Source: Pseudomonas bharatica CSV86 (lineage in GTDB: Bacteria > Pseudomonadota > Gammaproteobacteria > Pseudomonadales > Pseudomonadaceae). Taken from it: 64,000 nucleotides of DNA. Made by a program: the position numbers and the translations under genes. The stretch covers positions 992,001 to 1,056,000 of the forward strand of contig NZ_AMWJ02000002.1 in the NCBI RefSeq assembly GCF_000319305.2. Reading direction: 5' to 3'. The notes below the pieces were generated by a model. The model was given only the letters and a program-made list of their open reading frames with translations, did not search any database and was not told where the DNA came from. Shown one piece after another: positions 45,275 to 54,080 of the stretch (the stretch's first letter is position 1; each line of letters begins with the position of its first letter).

Positions 45275-46614
45275 CGCCCCAGAAACTGCTGAACGAGTAT
45301 CTGGCCGACCATGATTTAAGACAGGCTAGCGCTAAGACATATAGTGCAGCGATCAAATCGCTGGAAAAACATTTTGGCAAATGTACAGAAGTCGAGTCGA
45401 TTGATCGACGTGCCATTCTCGCCTGGCGAAACAAGGTCGTCGATGGAGGACTATCAAAGCGTAGCTGGAATACCTATTCAAATCATCTGCGCACGATATG
45501 GGGTTACGGGATTGAGTATGGAATACTCTCAGACTCCATTGCCAACCCTTTTAAAAAGACCACACTTATTCCACCAAAGCGGCCCAGCAAGATAATTGGA
45601 GGCGATGCGATCAAAAGCGCACGAAGGTGGCTCACCAGCCTCGTAGCAGAGGAGGAGAGCACTGGAGCTCGAGCGAAAATCACGCCGGCCTGGTTTTGGC
45701 TAGCCACGTTCGAGATTTTTTACTACACAGGTATCCGCCTGAACGCGTTGCTCTGCATCAGATTAAAAGATATTGATTGGACCAAGAAGCTCATATATGT
45801 GAATGCTGAAACAGAGAAAACTCACAGAGGATTCTGTATTCCCATAATGAAGGGGCTTGAGCCACATATAGAAAGAATCGTTACTGCTGCCAGAAACATG
45901 GGTTTCAGGGATGAAGATCAGCTATTCAATGTAAACCGATTTTCGATCCATTACAGATCTAAAACGATGAACATTCATCAAATTGAAGATATGTTCAAAA
46001 AGCTTACTCATGCGTTTGGCATTAGGATGACGCCTCACAGATTTAGGCACACTCTGGCGACCGATTTAATGCGGCAACCAGAACGCAATATTCATTTGAC
46101 AAAAGCACTACTAAACCATTCGAACATAGCGACGACGATGAGTTATATCGAAGTCGACTATGAACATATGCGAGCTGTACTCGACGAACGGAGCCTGCAC
46201 CAAGGAGCGATTAGATTTGAACGCCGAGAAGATCCCTCCCGGCCTGAATCCTCTCAACCAAAAGCGCTGCCACAGCAAGTGGATAGTAGTCGCCAAAATC
46301 CTTCAGATTCTGTTGAAGACTCTACGAACGTTGCCAAAGAAAAAACCGGTGATTTAAGTGAAATAAAGGTTTCTTCAGCGCACGAATTATTTCTAGCGCT
46401 GCCAAAACAGAAGCGCCCAAGGAAATATCCGCTGGAGCAGATCTCCACACTGACGACCGGGCTCTCCCACGAACTGGGATGGGATGGACCAGGTACCTTA
46501 TGGGCTGACCTCGGAATCCCTCCGTGCAGTCCCTCTGAGGACTCTTTCGACTCTGGAGCGCTAATGGAGCAAGCGTCACCTCTCAGCGCCGCTGGGTCGT
46601 ACAGGTGGACCTGA
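45271..46614 (+). CDS. int: ICE tyrosine integrase
   Basis: Site-specific recombinase for integration at tRNA-Lys. Core-binding domain at 1-90 (LNEYLADHDLRQASAKTYSA); catalytic Arg in FYYTGIRLNALLCIRL, Lys in ETEKTHRG, His-x-x-Arg in MTPHRFRHTLATDLM, His in LLNHSNIATTMSYIEVD, Tyr in the same block. The 447-residue length includes a non-conserved C-terminal tail after about residue 310. Transcribed with the relaxase (ATGA overlap), so transfer and excision genes would be co-expressed. I see no excisionase gene here. Confidence 0.9.
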   Translation: MTPQKLLNEYLADHDLRQASAKTYSAAIKSLEKHFGKCTEVESIDRRAILAWRNKVVDGGLSKRSWNTYSNHLRTIWGYGIEYGILSDSIANPFKKTTLIPPKRPSKIIGGDAIKSARRWLTSLVAEEESTGARAKITPAWFWLATFEIFYYTGIRLNALLCIRLKDIDWTKKLIYVNAETEKTHRGFCIPIMKGLEPHIERIVTAARNMGFRDEDQLFNVNRFSIHYRSKTMNIHQIEDMFKKLTHAFGIRMTPHRFRHTLATDLMRQPERNIHLTKALLNHSNIATTMSYIEVDYEHMRAVLDERSLHQGAIRFERREDPSRPESSQPKALPQQVDSSRQNPSDSVEDSTNVAKEKTGDLSEIKVSSAHELFLALPKQKRPRKYPLEQISTLTTGLSHELGWDGPGTLWADLGIPPCSPSEDSFDSGALMEQASPLSAAGSYRWT

Positions 46615-46791
46615 CGCCTCATCGTTAGCCTTTTTATTTTGCGAAGGATGCCGGGGGAGGTAGGACCAACCGTGGCCAGAAATCGACGATCTGCATCAAC
46701 TGAGCGGATGTGCTTTAAGAGATTGTCCCGTTTCACTACGGGCGAGCAGCATGCCAGTCCAGCTAGTGGGTGTGTTGGGAAAGCTAAACGA

Positions 46792-46826
46792 AAAAGCCCG
46801 CAGACCGGTGCGGCCGCGGGCTATTC
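46792..46826 (+). terminator. Hairpin after the integrase
   Basis: AGCCCGC ... GCGGGCT preceded by AAAAA; the A-tract side suggests it acts on minus-strand transcription, with a weak ATTCC tail in the other direction. It lies between the integrase and the tRNA. Confidence 0.55.
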
Positions 46827-46934
46827 CATATTGACATCACGCTGAAGCGCGCCTAAGGTTCGCTCCAGACGGCTGCAAGACTAGACAATGGCTGGCAAGC
46901 CCCCCTCTCTAGTACTCACGAACCGCTGTGAAAA

Positions 46935-46975
46935 TGGTGGGTCGTGTAGGATTCGAACCTACGACCAATTGGTTA
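46935..46975. other. Probable ICE right attachment site (tRNA-Lys 3' end)
   Basis: The ICE boundary is expected in the T-arm/acceptor 3' half of the tRNA-Lys gene, as for pKLC102/PAPI elements. Exact core unknown because the other copy is outside the window. Confidence 0.5.
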
Positions 46976-47010
46976 AAAGCCAACTGCTCTACCAACTGAG
47001 CTAACGACCC
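46935..47010 (-). tRNA. tRNA-Lys (TTT)
   Basis: 76 bases including encoded CCA. Acceptor stem GGGTCGT/ACGACCC, D arm with AGCTCAGTTGGTAGAGC, anticodon loop CTTTTAA (anticodon TTT), T arm with GGTTCGAATCC. Known integration target for Pseudomonas islands. Confidence 0.97.
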
Positions 47011-47024
47011 GTTGGATGGCGCGT

Positions 47025-47052
47025 ATAATACTGATTTCTAACGGGAAATCAA
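47025..47052 (-). promoter_or_regulatory. Promoter of tRNA-Lys
   Basis: On the minus strand TTGATT (47052-47047) and TATTAT (47030-47025) with 16-base spacing, 15 bases before the tRNA 5' end. Confidence 0.7.
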
Positions 47053-47071
47053 CACCCCATCGCAAAATAAT

Positions 47072-47746
47072 TCAAAAATATCGCGTCGGGTCCTGAATAC
47101 CGGCCGCTGCGAAGCCTTCGGCACGCAGGCGGCAGCTGTCGCACTTGCCGCAGGCTCGTCCGTCATCGTCCGCCTGATAGCAGGAAACGGTGAGGCTGTA
47201 GTCCACTCCACGCGCGATGCCCGCCTGGACGATCTGTGCCTTGCTGAGGTTCTGCAGCGGTGCCTGGATGCGGAAGCCCTGCCCTTCCACGCCGGCCTTG
47301 GTCGCCAGGTTGGCCATGCGCTCGAAGGCTTCGACGAACTCGGGACGGCAGTCAGGGTAGCCGGAATAATCCACGGCGTTGACACCGATGAAGATGTCGC
47401 GTGCCTGCAATACTTCGGCCCAGCCCAGGGCCAGGGAGAGGAACACCGTGTTGCGCGCCGGCACGTAGGTTACCGGAATGCCTTCACTAGGAGCCTCGGG
47501 GACGTCGATGCTGCTGTCGGTCAGGGCCGAGCCGCCGATGCCATTCAGATTCAAGCCAATCACCTTATGCTCCACGACACCCAGGTCACGGGCGACCCGG
47601 GCGGCGGCATCCAGCTCGGCGCGGTGGCGCTGGCCGTAATCGAAGCTCATGGTGTAGCACTGGTAGCCCTCGGCCTTTGCCATGGCAACCACAGTGGCCG
47701 AATCCAGCCCGCCGGACAGCAGAATTACCGCACGTTTCTCAGTCAT
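47072..47746 (-). CDS. queC: 7-cyano-7-deazaguanine synthase QueC
   Basis: Makes preQ0 from 7-carboxy-7-deazaguanine, ammonia and ATP for queuosine. The PP-loop SGGLDSATVVAMAKAEG is at residues 11-27, and the zinc site CYQADDDGRACGKCDSCRLR near the C-terminus. 224 residues, normal. Directly downstream of queE on the same strand with a 14-base gap. Confidence 0.96.
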   Translation of the reverse strand: MTEKRAVILLSGGLDSATVVAMAKAEGYQCYTMSFDYGQRHRAELDAAARVARDLGVVEHKVIGLNLNGIGGSALTDSSIDVPEAPSEGIPVTYVPARNTVFLSLALGWAEVLQARDIFIGVNAVDYSGYPDCRPEFVEAFERMANLATKAGVEGQGFRIQAPLQNLSKAQIVQAGIARGVDYSLTVSCYQADDDGRACGKCDSCRLRAEGFAAAGIQDPTRYF

Positions 47747-47760
47747 TGCAGAAGCTCCTC

Positions 47761-48408
47761 TCAGCGTCCCGGCTCATCGTTCCAGAGCAGTTTGTGCAAC
47801 TGCATCTGCAAGCGAACCGGCAGGTTGTCGGCGACGATCCAGTCAGCCAGATCAGTGACGTTCAGTTCATGGTGGCTGGGCGAGAACAGGACTTCGCCGG
47901 CACGCTTGTCGAGCCCGTACTGGGTCAGCTTGGACACCGCCCAGTCGTAGTCCTCCCGCGAGCAGAGCACGAACTTGACCTGGTCGTTGGCGGTCAGCAG
48001 TTCGATGTTCTCGTAGCGGTTGCGGTGGACTTCGGCGGAACCAGGGGTCTTCAGGTCCACCACGCGACTGACCCGCTCATCGACGGCGGAGATATCCATC
48101 GAACCACTGGTTTCCAGGGAGACCTCGTAGCCGGCGTCACACAGCTGCTTCAGCAGGGGAATGACGTTCGGCTGGGCCAGTGGCTCGCCACCCGTTACAC
48201 ACACGTAGCGCGGGCGATAGCTGGCGACCTGCTCCAGCAGCGAGTCGAGGGTGCGAAGAGTGCCGCCACTGAAGGCGTAGGCGCTGTCGCAGTACTGGCA
48301 GCGCAGCGGACAGCCGGTGAGACGCACGAATACCGTGGGCAGCCCAGCGGTGCGCGTTTCACCCTGCAAAGAGTAAAAGACTTCGGTGATGCGTAATGTG
48401 TCTTGCAT
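47761..48408 (-). CDS. queE: 7-carboxy-7-deazaguanine synthase QueE (radical SAM)
   Basis: Radical SAM ring-contraction enzyme of queuosine synthesis. Start chosen at 48408 (MQDTLRITEVFYSLQGE). Cluster motif TGCPLRCQYCDSAY (C-x3-C-x2-C) at residues 30-40, SAM-binding VCVTGGEPLAQPN near 80. 215 residues. Operon with queC. Confidence 0.95.
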   Translation of the reverse strand: MQDTLRITEVFYSLQGETRTAGLPTVFVRLTGCPLRCQYCDSAYAFSGGTLRTLDSLLEQVASYRPRYVCVTGGEPLAQPNVIPLLKQLCDAGYEVSLETSGSMDISAVDERVSRVVDLKTPGSAEVHRNRYENIELLTANDQVKFVLCSREDYDWAVSKLTQYGLDKRAGEVLFSPSHHELNVTDLADWIVADNLPVRLQMQLHKLLWNDEPGR

Positions 48409-48522
48409 AGTCGCCACGGGCTGGACAGCTGAACAGGCTGTCCGCCTCCGTCAGGCACCGCCGCGAACTCGACATAGCGTTATTCGCGGCAGCGTTTCAA
48501 TAAAAGGGGGCAGATTCTAACG

Positions 48523-48551
48523 AAAAAACCCGCGACAGGCGCGGGTTTCTT
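48523..48551 (-). terminator. Terminator after cpoB
   Basis: GAAACCCGCG ... CGCGGGTTT with a U-tract on the minus strand, 15 bases after the cpoB stop. Confidence 0.8.
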
Positions 48552-48565
48552 TCAAACGCTGTGAT

Positions 48566-49393
48566 TCAGAGCTTCTGCAGGTCGCGTTGGGCGAGCTGGG
48601 CAGCCGAAGTACCAGGATACTGGGTCACCACCTGCTGGAGGATGCCCTTGACCCGATCGGTATGACCGAGACGGCGCTCCACGTCGGCCAGCTTGTACAG
48701 CGAGTCCGGCACCTTGTTGTGCTTCGGATATAGCTGGCTGACCTTGGCGAAGGCCTGGCCTGCGCCTTGCAGGTCGCCTTTGGCCAGGTTCACTTCACCC
48801 AGCCAATACTGGGCGTTGCCGGCGTACTGGCTGTTCGGGTACTTGCGCAGGAAGGCATTGAACGCCTGGGCGGCCTTGTCGAAATCCTTGGCCTTGATCA
48901 GGTCGAACGCTGCATCGTAGTACAGCTTTTCCTTCGCCGGATCACCCGGTTCGCTGCTTGCGGCCGGCTGGTTGGCCGCTGCCGCAGTGTTGCCGGCGGC
49001 CGGCGCAGTCGCGCCACCGTCAGCGGAATTCTCGGAGGTTGCAGACGGAGCCGGAGCCGCGCCGCTGGAGATACGCCGATCCAGGTCCTGGTAACGCTCC
49101 AGGCCCTCCTGTTTCAGGCGGGATACTTCATTCTGCAGGATCTCGATGGTGTTCTGCTGCCGATCGATCTGTTCCTGCATTTGTTGCAACTGCATGAAAA
49201 GCTGGCCCTGCGCCGAGGCAGGGGTCGAAACCCCTCCCCCGGCGTAGGCGCCGTTCGTACCGTAACCTGCCGGCGGATAACTGCTTGCGCCGTTATATCC
49301 ACCAGCATTGTCATCGACAACAGGAACCTCGGCCGCTGCCACGAGAGGCAGGGCGAGAGCCAGGACGGTTACAGCACGACGGCACGCTCGCAT
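48566..49393 (-). CDS. cpoB: Cell division coordinator CpoB (YbgF)
   Basis: Periplasmic Tol partner that couples outer-membrane constriction to PBP1b. Signal peptide (to AAAEV), a coiled coil (FMQLQQMQEQIDRQQNTIEI), a low-complexity Ala/Thr/Pro linker, and a C-terminal set of TPR repeats (YYDAAFDLIKAKDFDKAAQA, then YWLGEVNLAKGD). 275 residues. Last gene of the tol-pal cluster. Confidence 0.94.
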   Translation of the reverse strand: MRACRRAVTVLALALPLVAAAEVPVVDDNAGGYNGASSYPPAGYGTNGAYAGGGVSTPASAQGQLFMQLQQMQEQIDRQQNTIEILQNEVSRLKQEGLERYQDLDRRISSGAAPAPSATSENSADGGATAPAAGNTAAAANQPAASSEPGDPAKEKLYYDAAFDLIKAKDFDKAAQAFNAFLRKYPNSQYAGNAQYWLGEVNLAKGDLQGAGQAFAKVSQLYPKHNKVPDSLYKLADVERRLGHTDRVKGILQQVVTQYPGTSAAQLAQRDLQKL

Positions 49394-49399
49394 ATCGAA

Positions 49400-49897
49400 T
49401 TACTTACGCAGTTCGACGCGACGGTTTTGAGCCCAGGACTGCTCGTCGTTGCCGGTGGCAACTGGACGCTCTTCGCCGTAGGAAACCAGTTCCAGCTGGG
49501 CTGGGGAAACGCCTTGCAGCACCAGGTAGCGCTGAACGGCCTTGGCACGACGCTCGCCCAGAGCCATGTTGTACTCGCGAGTACCGCGCTCGTCGGTGTT
49601 GCCTTCCAGGACGACGCGAGCGCCGTTGGCTTTCAGGTCCTTGGCGTGAACGTCCAGGGCGCGCATGGCTTCTGGCTTCAGGTCCGAGCTGTCGTATTCG
49701 AAGTAGAAGGTGGTGATTGCGCGCAGAGCAGCTTCTTCGCTCAGGCTGCCGTCGACGGCACCGGTGTTTGCGCCGTAGCCAGCGTTTGGATCAACAGCGC
49801 CTTCGCCAGCGTTGTCACCGCCTTTCGAGGAGCAACCTACAGCTACGGCCATGGCCAGAGCCAGCGCAGCAAACTTACCAAACTTCAGCATTTCCAT
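49400..49897 (-). CDS. pal: Peptidoglycan-associated lipoprotein Pal/OprL
   Basis: Outer-membrane lipoprotein that binds peptidoglycan and TolB. Lipobox VAVGC (Cys22). OmpA-like domain with FEYDSSDLKPEAMRALDVHA, GNTDERGTREYNMALGERRA and WAQNRRVEL. 165 residues, nearly identical to my recollection of P. aeruginosa OprL. Confidence 0.97.
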   Translation of the reverse strand: MEMLKFGKFAALALAMAVAVGCSSKGGDNAGEGAVDPNAGYGANTGAVDGSLSEEAALRAITTFYFEYDSSDLKPEAMRALDVHAKDLKANGARVVLEGNTDERGTREYNMALGERRAKAVQRYLVLQGVSPAQLELVSYGEERPVATGNDEQSWAQNRRVELRK

Positions 49898-49949
49898 CGT
49901 GAAACTCCTAATGAACCCCAGTGTGTTAAGTAAAACGTATATCGCCGCA

Positions 49950-51251
49950 TCAGTTCAGGTAAGGGGACCAGGACGGTTCTCTGACTTCGCCTTGAGCGGT
50001 AGGAAGCGGGAGCCTCACGCGTCCATTGAGAGAGACGAGCATCAAGACTCCCCGGCCCTGCTGGCGGGTGGCGTAGATTAGCATGGTGCCGTTTGGCGCA
50101 ACAGTGGGAGACTCATCAAGGTTGGTATCCGTGAGGATCTTTACACTGCCGCGCTGCAGGTCTTGTGCAGCCACTTTGAAGTTGGTGAAACCGTCCTGGC
50201 GGTGGATCATCACCAGAGTCTTTTCATCCGCCGAAAGTTTCGGGTTGGCGTTGTAGTTGCCGACGAAAGTCACGCGCTCGGCGCCGCCGCTGCCGATGGT
50301 GGTCTTGTAGATCTGCGGCTTGCCGCCACGGTCCGAAGTGAAGTACAGGGTCGAACCGTCCTTGCCGAAGAAAGGCTCGGTGTCGATGGCCGGGTTGTTG
50401 GTCACACGGGTCAGCTGCCGCGAGCCCATGTCCATCACGTAGATCTCCGGGTTGCCGTCGCGCGACAGCACGAACGCCAGGCGGTTGCCATCAGGCGACC
50501 AGGCCGGAGCACCGTTCAGGCCTTCGAAGTTGGTGATCTGCTCGCGGCGGCCGGTATCGATGTGCTGCACGAAAATGCGCGGGCGACGCTGCTCGAAGGA
50601 CACATAGGCGATGCGCTTGCCATCCGGCGCGAAGCGCGGCGACAGGATCGGCTCGCGGGATTGCAGCAGGGTCACTGCACGAGCGCCGTCGTAGTCGGAG
50701 CGCTGAAGGGTGTAGCGGGTGCTGTTGGCGGAGAAACGCTCGGCCGTCACGTAGAGCATGCGGGTCGAGAATGCGCCCTTGATGCCGGTGAGTTTCTCGA
50801 ACGACTGGTCGGCGATGTAGTGGGACATGTCGCGCAACTGGTCGACGGTGCCCGACACGCTGCCGGTCAGCACTTGCTGCTCGGTGGCAACGTTGAACAG
50901 CGCGTACTGCACCTGCAGGCGACCGCCCGCCGGCACGATGCTGCCGACCATCACGTACTGCGCACCCAGCGCTTTCCAGTCGCGGAAGATGACTTCGCTG
51001 GCCTGGCTCGGCTGGCTGATCATGTTCTGTCGCGGAATCGGCGAGTAGTAACCCGAGTTGCGCAGGTCATTGCCGATGATGTCGGCCATGTCCTCGGGCA
51101 GGACGCTGCCGCCCTGCAGACCGAAAGGCACTACGGCGATCGGGGTGGCCCGGTCGCTGCCGCTGGTCACCAGGATGTTCTTTTCTTCTGCGTTGGCCAT
51201 CCCTGCTGCACAGCAGAGAACGACCAGCAGTCCTCTAAGAAGGTTAATCAC
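49950..51251 (-). CDS. tolB: Tol-Pal translocation protein TolB
   Basis: Periplasmic beta-propeller of the Tol system. Signal peptide ending ANAEE; N-terminal domain (VVPFGLQGGSVLPEDMADII), then six propeller blades with repeats such as SPDGNRLAFVLSRDGNPEIY and DRGGKPQIYKTTIG. 433 residues. Its start overlaps the tolA stop by four bases. Confidence 0.97.
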   Translation of the reverse strand: MINLLRGLLVVLCCAAGMANAEEKNILVTSGSDRATPIAVVPFGLQGGSVLPEDMADIIGNDLRNSGYYSPIPRQNMISQPSQASEVIFRDWKALGAQYVMVGSIVPAGGRLQVQYALFNVATEQQVLTGSVSGTVDQLRDMSHYIADQSFEKLTGIKGAFSTRMLYVTAERFSANSTRYTLQRSDYDGARAVTLLQSREPILSPRFAPDGKRIAYVSFEQRRPRIFVQHIDTGRREQITNFEGLNGAPAWSPDGNRLAFVLSRDGNPEIYVMDMGSRQLTRVTNNPAIDTEPFFGKDGSTLYFTSDRGGKPQIYKTTIGSGGAERVTFVGNYNANPKLSADEKTLVMIHRQDGFTNFKVAAQDLQRGSVKILTDTNLDESPTVAPNGTMLIYATRQQGRGVLMLVSLNGRVRLPLPTAQGEVREPSWSPYLN

Positions 51252-52336
51252 AAGGCTAGGTCCTCAGGTGTGAATGTCATCTTGAATGAACGATACGGAT
51301 TGAATTCGCTCGGTTTCAAACCCTGCATTTCGGTCAGGCGCCCGATGTTCTTGACAGCCGCCACGGCGGAGCTGTCGAACGGACCGTCACCACTGGAGCG
51401 TGCGACGCTGACGTTGGTGATGGTGCCATCGGGCAACATGTTGATCTGCAGGACCACTGTCATGTTCTTGCGCGCAGAAGGTGGTCGCGCCCAGCCTTCG
51501 GCTGCCCGTGCCCGGATCAGGTCGTCGAAGTCGCCGGCGACCTGGTCGCCCTGCTCGTCCGCCAGTGCCTGCTGGCGCTCGGTGGTGTCGGACAGCAGCT
51601 CGGCCAGGGCCTGGGCTTTCTTGTCTTCCGCCGCCTTGCGGGCTGCCTCGGTGGCCTTTTTCTTGGCCGCGTCGGCTGCTGCTTTCTTCTTCGCTTCCTC
51701 GGCTGCCTTCTTCTTCGCTTCTTCAGCGGCGGCCGCTTTTTTCTTCGCGTCCTCGGCGGCCTTCTTCTTGGCGTCCTCGGCTGCTTTTTTCTTGGCCTCT
51801 TCAGCCGCTTGCTTCTTCGCCTCTTCTTCAGCCTTTTTCTTGGCTTCGTCCTCGGCCTTCTTCTTGGCAATATCGGCGAGCTGCTTCTCTTCGGCCTTCT
51901 TGGCTTCCTCGGCTTTCTTCGCCGCCTCGGCCTTCTTCGCCTCGTCAGCAGCCTTGGCCTGCTCGGCCTTCTTCGCTTCTGCAGCCGCGCGCGCTTCCTC
52001 GGCCTTTTGAGCCGCCTCTTCTTTCTTTTGTTCCGCGGCCTTCACAGCCTCCTGTTTCTGCTGCTCGACCTTCTTCTGCTCCATCTGTTCTTCTTCGGTC
52101 TGGCGCGAAGCGGTCTTCTTCGCTTCCCCGGCAATCTTCTGATTGGTCTGGGTAGTGGCCTGACTCTTGGACTTCAGCTGGTACAGGGTAGCCTGGACGA
52201 TAGGCTTGGACGGCGGCAGTTCAGGGGTCATGGCGAAGCTGACGAACAGCATGCCGAACACCAGGACGTGCAGCGCGATGGCCCAGATACTGGGCCAGAA
52301 GTAGCTTTCCGAGGCGGATGGCTCTCGCTGTTGCAT
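51248..52336 (-). CDS. tolA: Envelope integrity protein TolA
   Basis: Energy-transducing protein linking TolQR to Pal. Cytoplasmic tail and one span (WAIALHVLVFGMLFVSFAMT), an extreme Lys/Ala/Glu-rich helical domain II (about residues 60-240), then the globular domain III (ARAAEGWARPPSARKNMTVV, then TNVSVARSSGDGPFD). 362 residues. Overlaps tolB by four bases and abuts tolR. Confidence 0.96.
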   Translation of the reverse strand: MQQREPSASESYFWPSIWAIALHVLVFGMLFVSFAMTPELPPSKPIVQATLYQLKSKSQATTQTNQKIAGEAKKTASRQTEEEQMEQKKVEQQKQEAVKAAEQKKEEAAQKAEEARAAAEAKKAEQAKAADEAKKAEAAKKAEEAKKAEEKQLADIAKKKAEDEAKKKAEEEAKKQAAEEAKKKAAEDAKKKAAEDAKKKAAAAEEAKKKAAEEAKKKAAADAAKKKATEAARKAAEDKKAQALAELLSDTTERQQALADEQGDQVAGDFDDLIRARAAEGWARPPSARKNMTVVLQINMLPDGTITNVSVARSSGDGPFDSSAVAAVKNIGRLTEMQGLKPSEFNPYRSFKMTFTPEDLAL

Positions 52337-52788
52337 CAGGGCGCCTCGGTAATCAGGCCAACGTTACCGACACCGGCCTTCTGCAACCCGCCCATGGCGC
52401 CCATTACCGCACCATAGTCGACAGCCTTGTCGCCACGGATGAAGACCTGGGTCTGTTTGCCCTGATCACGGCCGGCGGCGATGATCTTGGTCACCGCGTC
52501 GGTCATTTGCGGCAAGGTCATGGCCTTGTCCATCTGCTTGTCGGTGTCGACTTCGCTGCCAAGGTTCCAGTAGTAGGTCTTGTCGGCCTTGATCGAAATG
52601 GTCAGGACCTGGACGTTGTTGTCCTGCGGCAAGGCTTCGCTGGAAACCTTGGGCAGATCGACCTTCACGCCCTGGTTGAGCATGGGTGCGGTGACCATGA
52701 AGATGACCAGCAGTACCAACATCACATCGATGTAGGGCACCACGTTCATCTCGGCGACCGGCTTGCGTTTCTGGCGAACTCGGGCCAT
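52336..52788 (-). CDS. tolR: Tol system stator protein TolR
   Basis: ExbD/TolR proton-channel subunit. One span with the channel Asp in NVVPYIDVMLVLLVIFMVTA, then a periplasmic domain (VDLPKVSSEALPQDNNVQVL). 150 residues. Shares one base with tolA (stop/start junction). Confidence 0.95.
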   Translation of the reverse strand: MARVRQKRKPVAEMNVVPYIDVMLVLLVIFMVTAPMLNQGVKVDLPKVSSEALPQDNNVQVLTISIKADKTYYWNLGSEVDTDKQMDKAMTLPQMTDAVTKIIAAGRDQGKQTQVFIRGDKAVDYGAVMGAMGGLQKAGVGNVGLITEAP

Positions 52789-52802
52789 GGGTGTCTACCT
52801 GA

Positions 52803-53498
52803 TCACTCTTCGCTGGTGTGCACTTTGCGGTGCAGGATGGCCTGGAACTCGTCGGCGAACGTGTAGTAGCGACCGATCAGCACTTCACTGCGGGCAGAGA
52901 AACGGTTGTAGGCGATAACCGCCGGAATCGCGGCGAACAGGCCGATCGCGGTGGCGATCAACGCTTCGGCGATGCCCGGGGCAACGGTGGCCAGGGTGGC
53001 CTGTTGTGCCGAGGCCAGGCCACGGAAGGAGTTCATGATGCCCCAGACGGTACCGAACAGGCCGATGTACGGGCTGGTGGAGCCGACGGTGGCGAGGAAC
53101 GGCAGGCTCTGCTCGAGTTTTTCTTCCTCGCGGGAGATGGCCACGCGCATGGCACGACCGACGCCTTCCATCACCGCGTCAGGATCGACGCCCGGCTGCT
53201 GGCGCAGACGGGAAAACTCCTTGAAGCCGGCCCGGAAGACCTGCTCTACCCCGGAATCCGGATCGGGATTGCTCCCTGCCTGGCGATACAGCTTGGACAG
53301 GTCGATACCCGACCAGAAGCGCTCTTCGAAGCTGTCCAGGGCACGACGACCGGCGCGCAGCATGGTGCTGCGCTGAAAAATCATGATCCATGAAGTCACC
53401 GATGCGGCAACCAGTGCCAGCATGACCAGCTGCACCACGATGCTGGCATTGCTGACCAGGCTCCACATGGAGGTATGGTCGACGACGTTAGCTTCCAC
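52803..53498 (-). CDS. tolQ: Tol system channel protein TolQ
   Basis: ExbB/TolQ/MotA proton-channel subunit. Three spans, with the conserved TM2-TM3 region LFGTVWGIMNSFRGLASAQQ and APGIAEALIATAIGLFAAIP. 231 residues. Precedes tolR by 14 bases. Confidence 0.96.
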   Translation of the reverse strand: MEANVVDHTSMWSLVSNASIVVQLVMLALVAASVTSWIMIFQRSTMLRAGRRALDSFEERFWSGIDLSKLYRQAGSNPDPDSGVEQVFRAGFKEFSRLRQQPGVDPDAVMEGVGRAMRVAISREEEKLEQSLPFLATVGSTSPYIGLFGTVWGIMNSFRGLASAQQATLATVAPGIAEALIATAIGLFAAIPAVIAYNRFSARSEVLIGRYYTFADEFQAILHRKVHTSEE

Positions 53499-53500
53499 GC

Positions 53501-53956
53501 TTAATCTCCTGCGTTTGAATGAATGCCCGGACTGCCCGCCTCGACGAAGGCCGCTCGCAGTTCGGGGGGAATAGCCCGGGGTTTGAAGGTATCGGCGCGC
53601 ACACAGGCCACCAGGAACTGCCCTTCGCAGAGCAGCGTTGCATCACTTTCGCGCCAGACCTGCTGCACGAAGCGCAGGCTGGCACGGTTCAATTCAAGCA
53701 CTTGCGCGGTCACCCGCAATTCGTCGTCCAGTCGTGCCGGCGCGTGGTAGCGCGCTTCGCTGGAGTGAACCACGAACAAGGTGTTCTGCTGCGCCAGTTG
53801 CGACTGGGCAAAGCCCAGGTCGCGCAGCCTTTCGGTGCGGGCGCGCTCCATGAATTTCAGATAATTGACGTAATACACCACGCCGCCCGCATCGGTGTCC
53901 TCGTAATAAACGCGACAGCGATGTGCGAACGGCTCGACCCCATTTTGCGCGCGCAT
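53501..53956 (-). CDS. ybgC: Tol-Pal-associated acyl-CoA thioesterase YbgC
   Basis: Hotdog-fold thioesterase. The active-site block VYYEDTDAGGVVYYVNYLKF with catalytic Asp is at residues 16-35, then MERARTERLRDLGF. 151 residues. First gene of the tol cluster, two bases before tolQ. A six-C run (GGGGGG on plus) in this gene is intact, unlike similar runs elsewhere in the window. Confidence 0.95.
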   Translation of the reverse strand: MRAQNGVEPFAHRCRVYYEDTDAGGVVYYVNYLKFMERARTERLRDLGFAQSQLAQQNTLFVVHSSEARYHAPARLDDELRVTAQVLELNRASLRFVQQVWRESDATLLCEGQFLVACVRADTFKPRAIPPELRAAFVEAGSPGIHSNAGD

Positions 53957-54080
53957 ACTCTAGTGCTAACTCCTCAGCTTGCCAATCCGCCCAACCAACT
54001 GTTTTTGCGGATCATGTCGTATTGCTAGCGCCGTCATGGCCAGTCGGCGATTAGGACCACAAATCCGCAAGATAAATCTG

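Larger units (their letters stand above)
1..46934. mobile_element. Right-hand part of an ICE integrated at tRNA-Lys
   Basis: Everything from the left edge to the tRNA-Lys gene is accessory: transfer genes of the GI/PFGI-1 type IV secretion class, a MOBH relaxase, a tyrosine integrase next to the tRNA, toxin-antitoxin pairs, transposon remnants and an SOS/UV module. The chromosomal order resumes with queC immediately beyond the tRNA. I see no second copy of the tRNA 3' end in the window, so the left attachment site and the usual left-end genes (partition, replication, single-strand binding) must lie outside. Integration of pKLC102/PAPI-type elements at this tRNA-Lys site is known in P. aeruginosa. 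The ICE identity is well supported; the family name is inferred from gene content. Confidence 0.9.

Noticed and set aside
48767..49933. Long plus-strand frame of 388 codons across cpoB-pal
   Set aside because: Antisense shadow of two well-identified genes; high-GC Pseudomonas coding DNA often leaves long open antisense frames.
50163..52010. 615-codon plus-strand frame antisense to tolB and tolA
   Set aside because: The Ser/Ala/Phe repeat is the reverse reading of the Lys/Ala/Glu-rich TolA domain.
51517..52155. Repetitive DNA in tolA considered as a tandem repeat or CRISPR-like array
   Set aside because: It encodes the well-known Lys/Ala/Glu helical domain of TolA; units are irregular and there are no spacers.
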